Assembly: GCA_003263775.1 (NCBI GenBank)
Contig: JYJJ01000034.1
Location: 1-64,000, forward strand
Length of the DNA: 64,000 nt
From: Vibrio maritimus
Lineage (GTDB): Bacteria; Pseudomonadota; Gammaproteobacteria; Enterobacterales; Vibrionaceae
Reading direction: 5' to 3'
In this document: in pieces, positions 1 to 9,841 of the stretch
Numbering within the stretch: position 1 is the first letter of the stretch
Layout: each line of letters begins with the position of its first letter
Made by a program: the position numbers and the translations under genes
Notes under the pieces: generated by a model
The model's database searches: none
Seen by the model: only the letters and a program-made list of their open reading frames with translations
Told to the model about the DNA's origin: nothing

Positions 1-670
1 TGACAGGTGGGTTACCAGCGCCAGCGCCTACACCTTTCTTACCCGATTGTAGGATTGCTTTCACTAGACCAGGGCCACCCGTACCCACTAGCATGTTAAC
101 TAGTGGAGATTTAGCGATTTCGTTTAGCGTTTCTAGCGTTGGCTCTTTAACCATAGTGACTAGGTTTTCAGGACCGCCTGCTTCAACGATAGTTTTGTTG
201 ATCATGTCGATCATTACCGCAGAAACTACTTTTGAAGATGGGTGAACGTTGAACGTTACCGCGTTACCAGACGCTAGCATAGAGATAGCGTTGTTAACGA
301 TAGTTTCAGTTGGGTTAGTGACAGGAGTAACCGCACCGATAACACCGTAAGGTGCACGCTCTTCTAGAGAGATACCGTTGTCACCAGACCATACTTTCGT
401 TTCTAGAACTTCAGTACCTGGAGTTTTAGCAGCAGTAAGCTGGTGCTTAGCGATCTTGTCTTCAACACGGCCAAGTTTCGTTTCTTCACGAACCATTTTT
501 GCGAAGTCTTCAGCTTTAGCTAGAACTGCACCGCGAATAGCAGTAAGGATAGCTTCGCGGCCTTCTTTCGTAGACGTTGCATAAAACTCAACTTGCGCTT
601 TATGAGTTGCTTCGATCGCAGCGTCCACTGTCGCGAATACACCTTTAGCTTTATTGATATCAAAAGACAT
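1..670 (-). CDS. CoA-acylating aldehyde dehydrogenase, EutE/PduP-like (3' part cut by window edge)
   Basis: The 223 visible residues match the N-terminal half of the CoA-dependent aldehyde dehydrogenases that turn acetaldehyde or propionaldehyde into the acyl-CoA with NAD+. Visible family blocks are SGDNG near residue 95, TPVTNPTET at 115-123, GTGGPG at 196-201 and GAGNPPV at 217-223. The catalytic cysteine would lie beyond the window edge. The ATG at 670 follows a GAGG ribosome site. The N-terminus begins directly with the enzyme domain and lacks the extended targeting helix known from microcompartment PduP/EutE, so this may be a free enzyme. An AdhE fusion is another possibility that only the missing C-terminus could settle. 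Family assignment is firm; the substrate is inferred. Confidence 0.85.
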   Translation of the reverse strand, partial: MSFDINKAKGVFATVDAAIEATHKAQVEFYATSTKEGREAILTAIRGAVLAKAEDFAKMVREETKLGRVEDKIAKHQLTAAKTPGTEVLETKVWSGDNGISLEERAPYGVIGAVTPVTNPTETIVNNAISMLASGNAVTFNVHPSSKVVSAVMIDMINKTIVEAGGPENLVTMVKEPTLETLNEIAKSPLVNMLVGTGGPGLVKAILQSGKKGVGAGAGNPPV

Positions 671-1244
671 AATGATTACCTCGTGAAGAATAAATGGTCT
701 GTACAACTATTTTTATAGAGACAGGCTTTATAGAGATAGAACTCTTGTTGTGCTTGCTGTTTAATAACGGTGAATTATGTTTGCTCTATCACGGAACGGA
801 GTGATTAGGCTTGCCGTTATCGAATGACTATAAATTAGCCATCCAGCTTCAAGTTGTAACGTCACTGAGAGTCAATATATTTGAACAACCGGAAGAAAAA
901 AGGACGCTTTTTACCCACAGCGTTACTTGACTTGTTGTAAACACAATTCATTTACTCACAAAATGTTAACCAAGCTCACAAAACCACGTATAAGCCTGCG
1001 AAATACCGGAAAATATCGCTACTTACTTGATACTGGAGTGTATCTGTAACCCCAAAGTAACTTACCTAGCTCAGCAATCTAATGTTAACGTTTCATTCAG
1101 CGGCAAAATCAATGACCAATAATACATTAGAAGCTAGTGTAAGTTTTTTTGACTCTGGGTGACGTGTTGTTTTTTCCACCGCCGAATACACTAGGTGCCA
1201 ACAAATCAGTTCATACCTTTTCAACGATTTCGTGAGGAACGAAT
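671..1244. other. 574-bp divergent intergenic region
   Basis: This lies between the aldehyde dehydrogenase (leftward) and the PLP decarboxylase (rightward) and must hold both promoters. A direct repeat TTTATAGAGA occurs twice near 713-740. No convincing gene, RNA or operator was recognised, and short reading frames here show no family resemblance. Confidence 0.4.
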
Positions 1245-2834
1245 ATGAAATATCAAGCGCGTTTAGAAGACTCAGTAAAGCAACTAAGTTCTGTACTAGA
1301 AGAGCAAAAGCAACTTCTTGCTGAACACAAAGCAAATCAGAACTACGCTGAGCGTCTACAAAACATCCTAACGCCAACTGACGAGCTAACAACAAAAGGC
1401 GACGACCTATACATCGGCGGCTGTAAAGCTTCTGACCTGGTTGAGCAATACGGTAGCCCGCTATTCGTTCTTAGCGAAGACACACTGCGTGGCAACCTAC
1501 GTCGCGTTAAAGCAGCATTCGGTTCAAACTGGCCAAAACCTGTGAACGTAATGTTTGCAATCAAATCAAACACTAACTTCGCTGTTCGTGCTATCTGTCA
1601 CGAAGAAGGCGTGGGTGGTGACTGTTTCGGTCCTGGCGAAGTTGAAGCAACTTACATCGCAGGTGCGGATCCAAAGACTATCGCACTAAACGGTACTGTT
1701 AAGCCTGAGCTTGCTATCCGTAAAGCGATTGAGTACGGCTACGCAATCCACCTAGACTCTTACGAAGAGATCGAAATCGTTGAGCGTATCGCTCGCGAAG
1801 TGAAGCCAAAAGAAAAAGTACGCATCGCTGTACGTCTAAAAGTTATCCCAGAAGATTTCTTCAACGACTTCGAACCAGATGCATACCCGTTCCCTAACTT
1901 CATCGGCGCGATGAAGTGGATCAAATTCGGTCTGCTAAAAGAAGAAGCGAAGAAGATCATCAACCGCGTTAAAGAAATCGACGTGTTCGAATTCTACGGC
2001 TTCCACACTCACCTTGGCCGCTTCTCTAAGCAGCCTGAAGGTTGGGATGCGCTATACCGTGAGTATGCACGCAACGTTATCGAAATCTCTCGCGAGTGCG
2101 GCGTTCAACCATTCCAAATCGACCTTGGCGGCGGTTGGCCACGTGAGCGTGAGCCAGAGTGTCGTAGCGCTGAGCACATGATGAACCCGAACACTATCGA
2201 AGATTACGCGAAAGTAGTGTGTGCAGGCATGCTAGAAGAGTTCAACAAAGAAGGCTTCGAGATCCCACAACTGTGGCTAGAACCTGGTCGTTACATTGCT
2301 GGTAACATCGGTACACTACTAACATCTGTATACGTAGTGAAAGATGACCAAGAGATGGATTACACCTACACAATGGTTGACGCATCTACTTACCTAGCGA
2401 CGCTAGTTGAGTCTCAAGAGTCTAAGAACCCTGTTCTACCAGCAAGCAAGATGACTCAGCCACTTGTTGAGAAGGCAACTGAAATCGCAGGTCCAATCTG
2501 TATCCCATCAATCTGGGAAAGCGGTGCGCGCATGCCAGCTCTAGAGCCAAAAGACGTTCTAGCTATCATGGATGTAGGTCATTACGCAGAGTCTCAAGCA
2601 AGCCAGTTCAACTCTCTACCACGTCCTGCAACTGTACTAGTTAAAGACGGTGAAGCTGAACTAATCAAGCGTGCTGAAACCGTTGAAGATGTGTTCGCAA
2701 CTCAGATTCTTCCTGAGCGTCTAAAGCAAAAGAAGAAGAAGCCAGCTGCGAAGAAGCCAGCAACTAAGCGTGCTGTAGCAAGAACGCCTAGCTACGCTAA
2801 GAACACAAAGAAAGCGGCATCTGCAAAAGCATAA
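1245..2834 (+). CDS. Fold-type III PLP-dependent decarboxylase (diaminopimelate/ornithine decarboxylase family) with basic tail
   Basis: This 529-residue protein is an alanine-racemase-fold, PLP-dependent amino acid decarboxylase. The PLP lysine is expected at K107 in FAIKSN. Further marks are HTHLGRF, GGGWP (phosphate-binding glycines), EPGRYIAG and the C-terminal block GHYAESQASQFNSLPRP, where family members carry substrate and dimer-interface residues. A cysteine in GPIC sits where the catalytic cysteine is expected, but the usual C-E-S-G-D context is changed. Residues 1-45 form a predicted coiled coil not typical of LysA. Residues about 494-529 are a Lys/Ala/Pro-rich tail resembling histone H1-like proteins. 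The start has a GAGG ribosome site. Substrate (diaminopimelate, ornithine, lysine or arginine) cannot be told from sequence. Confidence 0.85.
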   Translation: MKYQARLEDSVKQLSSVLEEQKQLLAEHKANQNYAERLQNILTPTDELTTKGDDLYIGGCKASDLVEQYGSPLFVLSEDTLRGNLRRVKAAFGSNWPKPVNVMFAIKSNTNFAVRAICHEEGVGGDCFGPGEVEATYIAGADPKTIALNGTVKPELAIRKAIEYGYAIHLDSYEEIEIVERIAREVKPKEKVRIAVRLKVIPEDFFNDFEPDAYPFPNFIGAMKWIKFGLLKEEAKKIINRVKEIDVFEFYGFHTHLGRFSKQPEGWDALYREYARNVIEISRECGVQPFQIDLGGGWPREREPECRSAEHMMNPNTIEDYAKVVCAGMLEEFNKEGFEIPQLWLEPGRYIAGNIGTLLTSVYVVKDDQEMDYTYTMVDASTYLATLVESQESKNPVLPASKMTQPLVEKATEIAGPICIPSIWESGARMPALEPKDVLAIMDVGHYAESQASQFNSLPRPATVLVKDGEAELIKRAETVEDVFATQILPERLKQKKKKPAAKKPATKRAVARTPSYAKNTKKAASAKA

Positions 2835-2856
2835 TCAAACTCTGATTTAGCTAACC

Positions 2857-2880
2857 AAAAGCTCCCTACGGGGAGCTTTT
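2857..2880. terminator. Rho-independent terminator, usable in both directions
   Basis: A perfect 10-bp stem (AAAAGCTCCC with its complement) closes a TACG tetraloop and has T runs on both strands. It lies between the decarboxylase and the convergent AlkB-like gene. Confidence 0.9.
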
Positions 2881-2886
2881 GCTGTT

Positions 2887-3522
2887 TTAGGGAACCAGAA
2901 CTTTTCGAAAAGTTAAATTTATCCTTGGCGCTACTGGTCGCTTTGTTTTGGGAATGGTGTGTTGCCAGTGGTGCTGAGTTTCTCCAGCCATTATCAGTAG
3001 TGATCCGGATGCTAGATTGAATTCCAATTTCTCACCGGTCGACTTATGTTTGAGCAAAAATCGCCGCTCACCACCAAAACTAAGTGAGGCAATCACTGGG
3101 TTGGTGCCAAGCTCGGGCTCATTGTCACTATGCCAACCATTGGAATCCTGGCCGTCACGATACAAATTGGCAAGTACCGTATTAAACCTATGCTGCGCGT
3201 ATTGTTCACACAGTACCTTTAACTCAGCGAGTTTGGGATACCAGGTCTGAGCCTCTAACTCTAAATTAGAATAGCGATAATTGGCATCCCCATACCAAGC
3301 TTGAAGCCTCGGGATGGGGTGCACTTTTCCAAACAAACGAATGTTATCTTGCCGCCAATTTAGCGCGCTTTGTAACTCATTAAACACCGCCTCAGCAAAG
3401 TCATGGTCAAACAGTGTTTCAATGTAAAACAGGCGACCATTTTCAATCTCCTGCCATTCATATTGATGCTCTAGCACGCTCTGCCTCACTATGTAGCTCT
3501 TAAACCTCGAGTGTTTCACCAT
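2887..3522 (-). CDS. AlkB-like 2-oxoglutarate/Fe(II) dioxygenase
   Basis: This is an AlkB-family oxygenase of about 211 residues, a group that removes alkyl groups from nucleic acid bases by oxidative demethylation. The iron ligands are visible as H-x-D in WHSDNE and a later histidine in the HTIPKT segment; the 2-oxoglutarate arginine is in RINLTFR near the C-terminus. A longer frame begins at a TTG at 3546, but the ATG at 3522 preceded by AGAGG is preferred. It overlaps the end of the upstream MBL gene by 23 bases, so the two are probably translationally coupled. Whether it repairs DNA or acts on RNA or another substrate is not visible. Confidence 0.85.
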   Translation of the reverse strand: MVKHSRFKSYIVRQSVLEHQYEWQEIENGRLFYIETLFDHDFAEAVFNELQSALNWRQDNIRLFGKVHPIPRLQAWYGDANYRYSNLELEAQTWYPKLAELKVLCEQYAQHRFNTVLANLYRDGQDSNGWHSDNEPELGTNPVIASLSFGGERRFLLKHKSTGEKLEFNLASGSLLIMAGETQHHWQHTIPKTKRPVAPRINLTFRKVLVP

Positions 3523-4291
3523 CCTCTGGAATCGATACTTTGTCAACTAAGCCATGAGCTCTTAACGTGCGCTTCAGCGTTGATCTATCCACCGGGCAGT
3601 GATTCAACGCTTCCATATGGTTAGCGATAACTTTGCCTGGTGAACGCTTAATAAATTCCATGACCTCGTCTGTTGGCATAAGGAGTGGCTGACCAACGTC
3701 CATCTGAGCTTGACCCGCTGCAACCACAGTAATGTCTGGCTTAAGTTCAGTGAGTGCCTTGTTGACATCATTTGTTAGCACCGTATCGCCACTAATGTAG
3801 ATGCTTGGCTCGTTAGGCAGCTCAATATAGAAACCACAGCCGTTAGCCATCACTTTATGAATCCAACCATGTCCATGCTGCGCAGGTACCGCTGTAATTT
3901 GTCCGCCCAAAAATGGGGTTGGTTGCCACGGTTCTAAACCATTTTCGACAGTCATGCCATACTTTTCCAGGTAGGCCTTATCTTTGCTCGGTGTAGTAAC
4001 GGGAATCCGGTTTTCAATCAAAAAAGCTTCACCCGCAGGGTCTAGGTGATCGCCATGTTGAAGAGGCTTAAAGCCAAAGGTTTGACTGTGCGTCACGAGT
4101 GCATGAGTCACTTTAGCAAGTAGCTCATCAGCATTCACAGGTAGATTCACTGTTGGATTTTTTTCCGCTTTGAATCGAAACACAGAAAACGGAGGCATAG
4201 AGCCTTTGCTACCCAGCATAGGGTCGATAAGAATAAAGTGTTCGCCCGATTCAATAACAAATGTCGCGCTTCTTAGATGATGAATTTTCAT
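3500..4291 (-). CDS. MBL-fold metal-dependent hydrolase (UlaG-like)
   Basis: This 263-residue protein starts with the short beta-strand typical of UlaG/YycJ-like metallo-beta-lactamase-fold hydrolases (MKIHHLRSATFVIE...DP). The metal-binding region is altered: the usual H-x-H-x-D-H appears as THSQTFGFKPLQHGDHLD, so the first histidine and the GDHLD element are present but spaced differently. Later metal-site candidates are HGHGW, SGDTVL and NHMEALNH. The start is supported by a GGAGG-like site just upstream. It is co-transcribed with the overlapping AlkB-like gene. The substrate is unknown. Confidence 0.75.
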   Translation of the reverse strand: MKIHHLRSATFVIESGEHFILIDPMLGSKGSMPPFSVFRFKAEKNPTVNLPVNADELLAKVTHALVTHSQTFGFKPLQHGDHLDPAGEAFLIENRIPVTTPSKDKAYLEKYGMTVENGLEPWQPTPFLGGQITAVPAQHGHGWIHKVMANGCGFYIELPNEPSIYISGDTVLTNDVNKALTELKPDITVVAAGQAQMDVGQPLLMPTDEVMEFIKRSPGKVIANHMEALNHCPVDRSTLKRTLRAHGLVDKVSIPEDGETLEV

Positions 4292-4428
4292 AGTAACCTC
4301 CGATTCTCAAGATGAGTCCATTATGCAGTTGTTGAGAACTGTGCAATACTGTCCCTAGTGCCAACTATCGCTCAAATCAGGCCAATCAATTCATCGTTAC
4401 GGTTTACTTCTATTTACGGTTTAGTTCT

Positions 4429-5383
4429 ATGCAGCCCTATAAAATCGCGCTAGTTGCGCTCAATGACATTAGTGCTTTTCATCTCTCCGTCCCGTGTCTT
4501 GTTTTTCAAGATGTGTTTCTTGGCCAACAGGCTGCGTTTGAACTAACCATTTGTAGCGAAGAGAGTGAGCAAATAACTCTTAGTAGTGGATTTCAAGCCT
4601 CGGTAAACGCGGGGCTAGATAACATAGAGCAAGCAGACATTATAGTAATACCGGGTTGGCCAAATCATCTACCCGAACCTAGCCATACGCTCATCTCGAA
4701 ATTAAAGGCCGCTCATAAAAGGGGAGCTATGGTAGTTGGTCTGTGCTTGGTGCCTACGTATTGGCTAAATCAGGGCTGTTGGACGGTCGACGAGCAACGA
4801 CCCATTGGGGATACCAGAAGGAGTTCATCGAGAGATTTCCTAATGTCATTATCGATTGCGACCCGCTATTTATTGAACAAGACAATATCATCACGTCTGC
4901 GGGCACCGCCGCCTCGCTCGATTGCTGTTTGCACATTGTACGCACTCTTTGTGGCAGCGAAGTCGCGACACAACTTGCTCGGATAATGGTAGCGGCACCG
5001 TTTCGAAGCGGTGGTCAGCAGCAGTACATTCCTAATCCAATTGCTAAGCAGCCTGACAAAGCCACCAGCTTTGAACATGTCATCAGCGACGTAGAGAGAA
5101 ATCTAACCCAAAGTTATGATCTTGATGGTATTGCAGAGCGCTGTGCAATGAGTCGTCGTACTTTTACCCGCCAGTTTAAAGCCGCCTATGGCTGTACTTT
5201 TGGGGATTGGCTACTCAATCGCAGATTGGCGCTTAGCAACAGCTGCTAGAATCAACGGATTACGGCATCGCTACCGTTGCCGAGTTATCGGGTTTTGGCT
5301 CCGAGAGTGTGTTTCGTAAGCACTTTTCGCGAAGTTTTAATGCATCACCATCTCAATGGCGAGCAACATTTAGAGGAGAGTAA
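4429..5383 (+). pseudogene. GlxA-type AraC-family transcriptional regulator, broken by two frameshifts
   Basis: Three reading-frame pieces together make one GlxA-family regulator: a DJ-1/PfpI-like domain (about residues 1-190) followed by an AraC-type double helix-turn-helix (IAERCAMSRRTFTRQFKAAYG, then VAELSGFGSESVFRKHF) and the end FRGE. The frame changes near 4749 (TTGGTGCC, expected one more G) and near 5237 (AGCAAC, expected one more C). Each is repaired by a single base, and all domains are present, so sequence error is as likely as true loss. The effector and target genes are unknown; it is divergent from the MBL/AlkB pair, which may be its target. Confidence 0.8.
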
Positions 5384-5453
5384 CTGAAGGTCTCAGCCAG
5401 TAAGTGAGTACATATCCTTTGCACTCAATAACTAGAATGAGAGTACCGAGGCA

Positions 5454-6092
5454 TTAATTGTCGTCGAAACCCGCGTAATCACGCCACTCAGGTATGTCGC
5501 GAGGGTCACCAAACTGTCGGAAGAAACGAACCGAGCTTTGTGGCGCTTTACAGTCAAACTTATCTTGGCAGTAATTCGTCAACTTGTAATGACTTTGGTA
5601 GCCGTCAACCCAAGCATCATAGGCAAGATGGGACTGCTTCCAAAAAGCATGATCCACTTGCCCTTTGGTTGCGAGAAATGGATAGCTTGGTTTGGACTGT
5701 TGGATAGAATAAAGAGCACCGCCATATAAGTTCAACAACTTAGATAACAAGTCAGCGCCGATTTCTTCGATCGTCAAGGCTTTAATTTTCTCAATGTCAC
5801 CACCGACAAGCGACGCAACACGCTCATTCAAAAAGTCCATGTCGATATGTGGTTGCAACTCATAGGCAAGCCAATTTAGGCGCTCGCCGATCTCATCGAG
5901 GAACTCTTGCTTAGTAAACTGCCCCTCGCGGAGTGCTCGGTTGTAATTAACCACATTTGGATTTTTGCGCGCCAAATAATCTTGGAGCTCAGGGTAGTCA
6001 TTCAGCGAGGAGTGACTTTTTGCCAGCACGTCCAGTAATGCTTCTTGATTTACGAGCAACTTCCCAAGCTCATTTTTGACGCTTTCGTTCAT
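5454..6092 (-). CDS. Conserved-type hypothetical protein, 212 residues
   Basis: No family was recognised. The protein has no signal peptide or membrane segment, is mostly helical in character in its first 110 residues and ends in a region rich in aromatic residues with two cysteines (NYCQDKFDC) and an acidic WRDYAGFDDN terminus. Codon use resembles the neighbours, which supports a real gene. It lies convergent to the broken regulator and divergent from the PilZ gene. Confidence 0.65.
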   Translation of the reverse strand: MNESVKNELGKLLVNQEALLDVLAKSHSSLNDYPELQDYLARKNPNVVNYNRALREGQFTKQEFLDEIGERLNWLAYELQPHIDMDFLNERVASLVGGDIEKIKALTIEEIGADLLSKLLNLYGGALYSIQQSKPSYPFLATKGQVDHAFWKQSHLAYDAWVDGYQSHYKLTNYCQDKFDCKAPQSSVRFFRQFGDPRDIPEWRDYAGFDDN

Positions 6093-6537
6093 ATAGACCT
6101 CATTATTGATTTCTGGACATGATATATAGAGCTGACCATATAATCAACAGTGATAACAAATACTCTATCTATCAATCTAAAAATCCGTATTAGCCAGCTA
6201 TTTTATAAAAGCAAACTACTGTGCGCTGCTTCTATGGGTACCCGCTTTGGCAAAAACGAAAGTTGTGCGGTTGAACTCAATATTGACATCTAAGTCAATA
6301 TTTTGACTCTTGAATTCTTGTTTTTGATTGCACTTTGAAGATCGACACCCTAGAATTTTGTGAACACGGTTCAAAAATTAAACGCGTGTGGCTCAAAGCG
6401 ATTCATATAAAATATCCGAGATAAAGCTTTGAGTGTAAAAAAGAAAACGTCAGGAATTATCAGGCAGTGACGCAACAACAAAAATCCAACCCCCATCACG
6501 CACGACGCAAACACTCAATAGCACCGATGCACTCGCT
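6093..6537. other. 445-bp intergenic region upstream of the PilZ gene
   Basis: It contains the candidate operator at 6279-6302. From 6439 the PilZ frame is open without a standard start codon, so the true PilZ N-terminus may lie in this region behind a frame error. No RNA gene was recognised. Confidence 0.4.
6279..6302. promoter_or_regulatory. Candidate operator: 9-bp inverted repeat
   Basis: AATATTGAC and its exact complement are separated by six bases (ATCTAA). The symmetry fits a dimeric regulator site. It lies about 240 bases upstream of the PilZ start and about 190 bases upstream of the leftward hypothetical gene. No regulator is assigned. Confidence 0.4.
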
Positions 6538-7182
6538 ATGATCGAGCATGGTGGCGACGTGACATTAACGGTTAATACACCAGTCGGCACTTCCTTTCGC
6601 TGTGCGACCCAGTTTATTGGTGCTCATTCTGAGCATCGTATTTTGCTAGAAACGCCTAAGATCGATGAAAGTGATCTCAAGTACTTCTTCCAAGAAGGTT
6701 TCTTGTTAACCGTCAGAGCGATTTCACAACGCGGTGAAGGAGGCATTGTCCAGTTCCGCTCTCAGCTATTAAACATTGTTGAAGAGCCGCTACCAATCCT
6801 TGTGCTCTCGATCCCGCAGGCCATGCAAGTTACAAACCTTCGGAAAGAGCCTCGATACGAAGTTAACCTTGAGGCTACGCTCATTAGTGGTCACAACCAA
6901 ACGCGCTGTGAACTGAGAGACATGTCGAAAAGTGGCTGTCGATTTATCTTGCCTGCACTCGGTAAGAGCTTAGTCATTGGTCAAGAAGTCGCATTGAATG
7001 TTGCAGCTGGTGCATATAAAGGGCGCTATTTTCCTCCACTAAGCGGGCTTATTTGCAACCAACAGAAATCTAGCCACTACACCGCATACGGCATTAAGTT
7101 TGATGAGAAAGGTGGGGCTAATGCTAAAGAGCTGCTCTCTCATCTTAAGTTTGATGGCACAAAGCTCAAACTTCGCGCCTAA
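6538..7182 (+). CDS. PilZ-domain protein, probable c-di-GMP effector; N-terminus uncertain
   Basis: The C-terminal half (about residues 100-205) is a PilZ domain: RKEPRYEV supplies the R-x-x-x-R c-di-GMP motif, and DMSKSGCRF is the D/N-x-S-x-x-G element. The N-terminal half resembles the YcgR-like/PilZN domain of Vibrio PilZ proteins. The ATG at 6538 has no clear ribosome site, and the frame is open back to 6439 without ATG, GTG or TTG. A GTG at 6467 with a good coding start runs in another frame and would join if one C were added in the CCCCC run near 6490. So the real protein is probably about 24 residues longer. Likely role: c-di-GMP control of motility or matrix. Confidence 0.8.
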   Translation: MIEHGGDVTLTVNTPVGTSFRCATQFIGAHSEHRILLETPKIDESDLKYFFQEGFLLTVRAISQRGEGGIVQFRSQLLNIVEEPLPILVLSIPQAMQVTNLRKEPRYEVNLEATLISGHNQTRCELRDMSKSGCRFILPALGKSLVIGQEVALNVAAGAYKGRYFPPLSGLICNQQKSSHYTAYGIKFDEKGGANAKELLSHLKFDGTKLKLRA

Positions 7183-7204
7183 GAGCGTAAAAAGTGGAAA
7201 CGTT

Positions 7205-7232
7205 AAAAAGCCAAGCATTCGCTTGGCTTTTT
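7205..7232. terminator. Bidirectional terminator between PilZ and Lon-like genes
   Basis: A 12-bp stem (AAAAAGCCAAGC with its complement) and an ATTC loop end in T runs on both strands, placed between two convergent genes. Confidence 0.9.
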
Positions 7233-7234
7233 GG

Positions 7235-9594
7235 TTACTTACGTAGTGCGTTGAGTCTCGCTTGGGCGATACCAAATATGGTATCAATGGGGTAACTCCC
7301 CTCCAGCGAAGCGGTACCCGCCTCTTTGCCAGTAAACAGTTCAATAGCTTCGGTCACATGATCAATTGCCCAAATATGGAACTCACCTTTATCGACAGCC
7401 TTAACGATGTCCGCACGTAGCATCAAGTTATGAGCGTTAGAGCGCGGAATGATTACCCCTTGCTCGGAGTTACGCCCCTTAATAGTACAAACATCGAAGA
7501 AGCCTTCAATCTTCTCGTTAACACCACCAATAGGCTGCGACTCGCCAAACTGGTTCATTGAACCGGTAATGGCAATATCTTGTCGGTTTGGTTGACCAGA
7601 GAACGCAGAAACCACGGCGCAGAACTCCGCCATACTGGCGCTATCACCGTCGACTCCGCCGTAAGACTGCTCAAAAGTGATTGTTGTAGTAAGAGGCACT
7701 TTCGCCGTTTTACCAAACACCGATGAGAGATAAGCGGTCAGGATCATTACGCCTTTTGAGTGAATACTACCGCCGAGATCCACGCTTCGCTCAATATCAA
7801 TCACATCGCCATCACCGTAAGAGGTGGTGGCCGTAATTCGGTTTGGCGCACCAAACATATGATCGCTGGTCGTTAACACCGAAAGTGCATTCACTTGTCC
7901 AATCGCTGAACCTTCAGTGTGGATTAACGTCGTGCCGTTCACGAAACCTTCCATCACACTATCTTGCAATCGATTGACTCGCATCTGCTGATATTCCAAG
8001 GCTTGATCAACGTGACCCATGCGGATCAGATTGGATTTCGCATTCCGCGCCACATAGTTCGACTCTCGTAGCAAATTGGCAATGTGCGCAGAGTGGAGCG
8101 ACAGCTTGTTTTGATCACCAGATAGACGCGAGCTGTGCTCAATGATGCGAGCAATGGCTTTACGGTCACAATGCAGCATGTTGTTATCATGAACGATACT
8201 GGAAATAAAACGCGCATAATGCAGCTCAGAGTCCGCTGTTCGCGGCATTTCATCTTCAAAATCAGCGGTAACTTTGAACAGCTCACTGAATTCTGGATCG
8301 TAATGTTGTAGTAGTTGATAGGTGCGGTAATCACCGAACAAAATGATTTTCACATCCAATGGAATAGGCTGAGGATCGAGTGATACTGTTCCAGTCAGCG
8401 TCACCTCTTTTTCAAGTGAGGTAAAGCTTAACTGACGTGCGCGCAGCGCTCGTTTTAGACCATCCCAAACATAAGGCTGCTCTAACACCTTAATCGCATC
8501 CATCAGCAGCACGCCACCGTTCGCTCGATGTAAACTTCCTGAACGAATTAAAGAGAAGTCTGTGAAGACTGTGCCTTTGTAGGTCGCGGTTTCAATGTAA
8601 CCAAATAAAGAGTGATAGTTTGGGTTTTCCTCAACAATGATTGGAAAATCACTGCAAGACTGCTTCACAATCAAGTTAACTTTATAACGACGCGGGAATT
8701 TTTTATCGAGAGAGGCAGTAGCGATTTCTCCCTGCTCATTCCCCTCTTCAAGGAAGATGTCCACGTTCTCGCAAATATCTTGCTGAAGGGCGCTCAAGTA
8801 CTTTTTGATTTCCGTGTAGCCATTGTATTCTTTTTTTAGCTTTTTAATCAGATGACTAATCACCCCAAGGGTTACTTCTTCATTGAGCTTTTGAATGTTA
8901 TCGGTAAAGGTCTCTTCCCAATCGGTTAGCTCTCTCGCCATTCCACGCAGACTCACTTCAAGCTCATCAATAGTGGTGCCAAATCGCTCTTGCTCTTCCG
9001 GTGGCAACTCCGAAAAACTCTCATCGGTATGTAAGTCTTCACCATTTAGGGCGACAAACTGGTAATCCCCCTGCGGCGTAATAGTCAGGCTAATACCCTT
9101 TTCTTTCGCCTCTTCGCTGAGCTTTTGCAATTCAACTTGCTGCTTGCGAGACAAGTCGTTTTTGAGTTTATCCGCTCGGCCAAAGTAGAGCTCGTTGTCA
9201 AAGGCCATTGGAATGGCTTTCACGAGTTTCGAGATCAGCTTCTCAACATCTTTCTTCAGCTTCTCACCCATACCACATGGCAACTTTAATACCTGAGGCG
9301 TACGAGTGTCAGCAAAATTGGCCACATAACACCAATCATAGAGTGCTTCAGTATCGTGTGGATGGCGACTTAAGTAGCGCAATATCATGGTACGCTTACC
9401 CAGCCGTTTTGGCCTATCGCGTAAATGTTGTAACCCTTTTCCTTAATCGACATTGCGAACTCAACCGCTTTTTGAGCACGCTCTTGGCCGACAATTTCGT
9501 CAATCGGATCCAGTTCTTTGGTCGACTTGCATGGCAGTTTTTTCAGTTCTGCGGCATGGTATAGCTTGTTAGCTTCGAGTCTTTGAATCGCCAT
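7235..9594 (-). pseudogene. Lon-family ATP-dependent protease (LonC/YcbZ type), one frameshift
   Basis: Two pieces make one protein of about 785 residues. The first 65 residues end in GYNIYAIGQNG; the rest starts RTMILRYLSRHPHD in another frame. Adding one base near 9403 restores a degenerate Walker A (GQNGLGKRT). The proteolytic domain is complete, with serine in GGVDGDSASMAEF and lysine in GGVNEKIEGFF, the Lon Ser-Lys dyad. A long helical insert lies between the ATPase halves, as in the YcbZ/LonC group. The ATG at 9594 follows GGAG. Such proteases degrade damaged or regulatory proteins in the cytoplasm. The intact protease domain argues that the break is a sequence error. Confidence 0.85.
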
Positions 9595-9841
9595 CACCAG
9601 CTCCTACTTTTTTCCCTTGTTGATTTCAGTTTAGCTGAATTGGCTTTACATTTTAGTGACTTACTAAGTAAATACGTTCAACTGGTGACTTTTTGCACAA
9701 TCTCGCATTTCTCATCGCACGCCTCATCACGTTTGCTCTCATCTCGTTTACTAAGCCGATCAGTTTGGTTATGGTTAGTGCTGGACGTTTCAATTTCAAA
9801 CCAATGTACTGAATTAGATTAGCTTTGACACAAGGAGTGAT

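Noticed and set aside
1..670. Start of a bacterial microcompartment operon
   Set aside because: The aldehyde dehydrogenase lacks a clear targeting helix, and no shell protein gene is visible in the window.
1093..1395. 100-residue frame on the - strand over the decarboxylase start
   Set aside because: It overlaps the well supported decarboxylase and has no family pattern or ribosome site.
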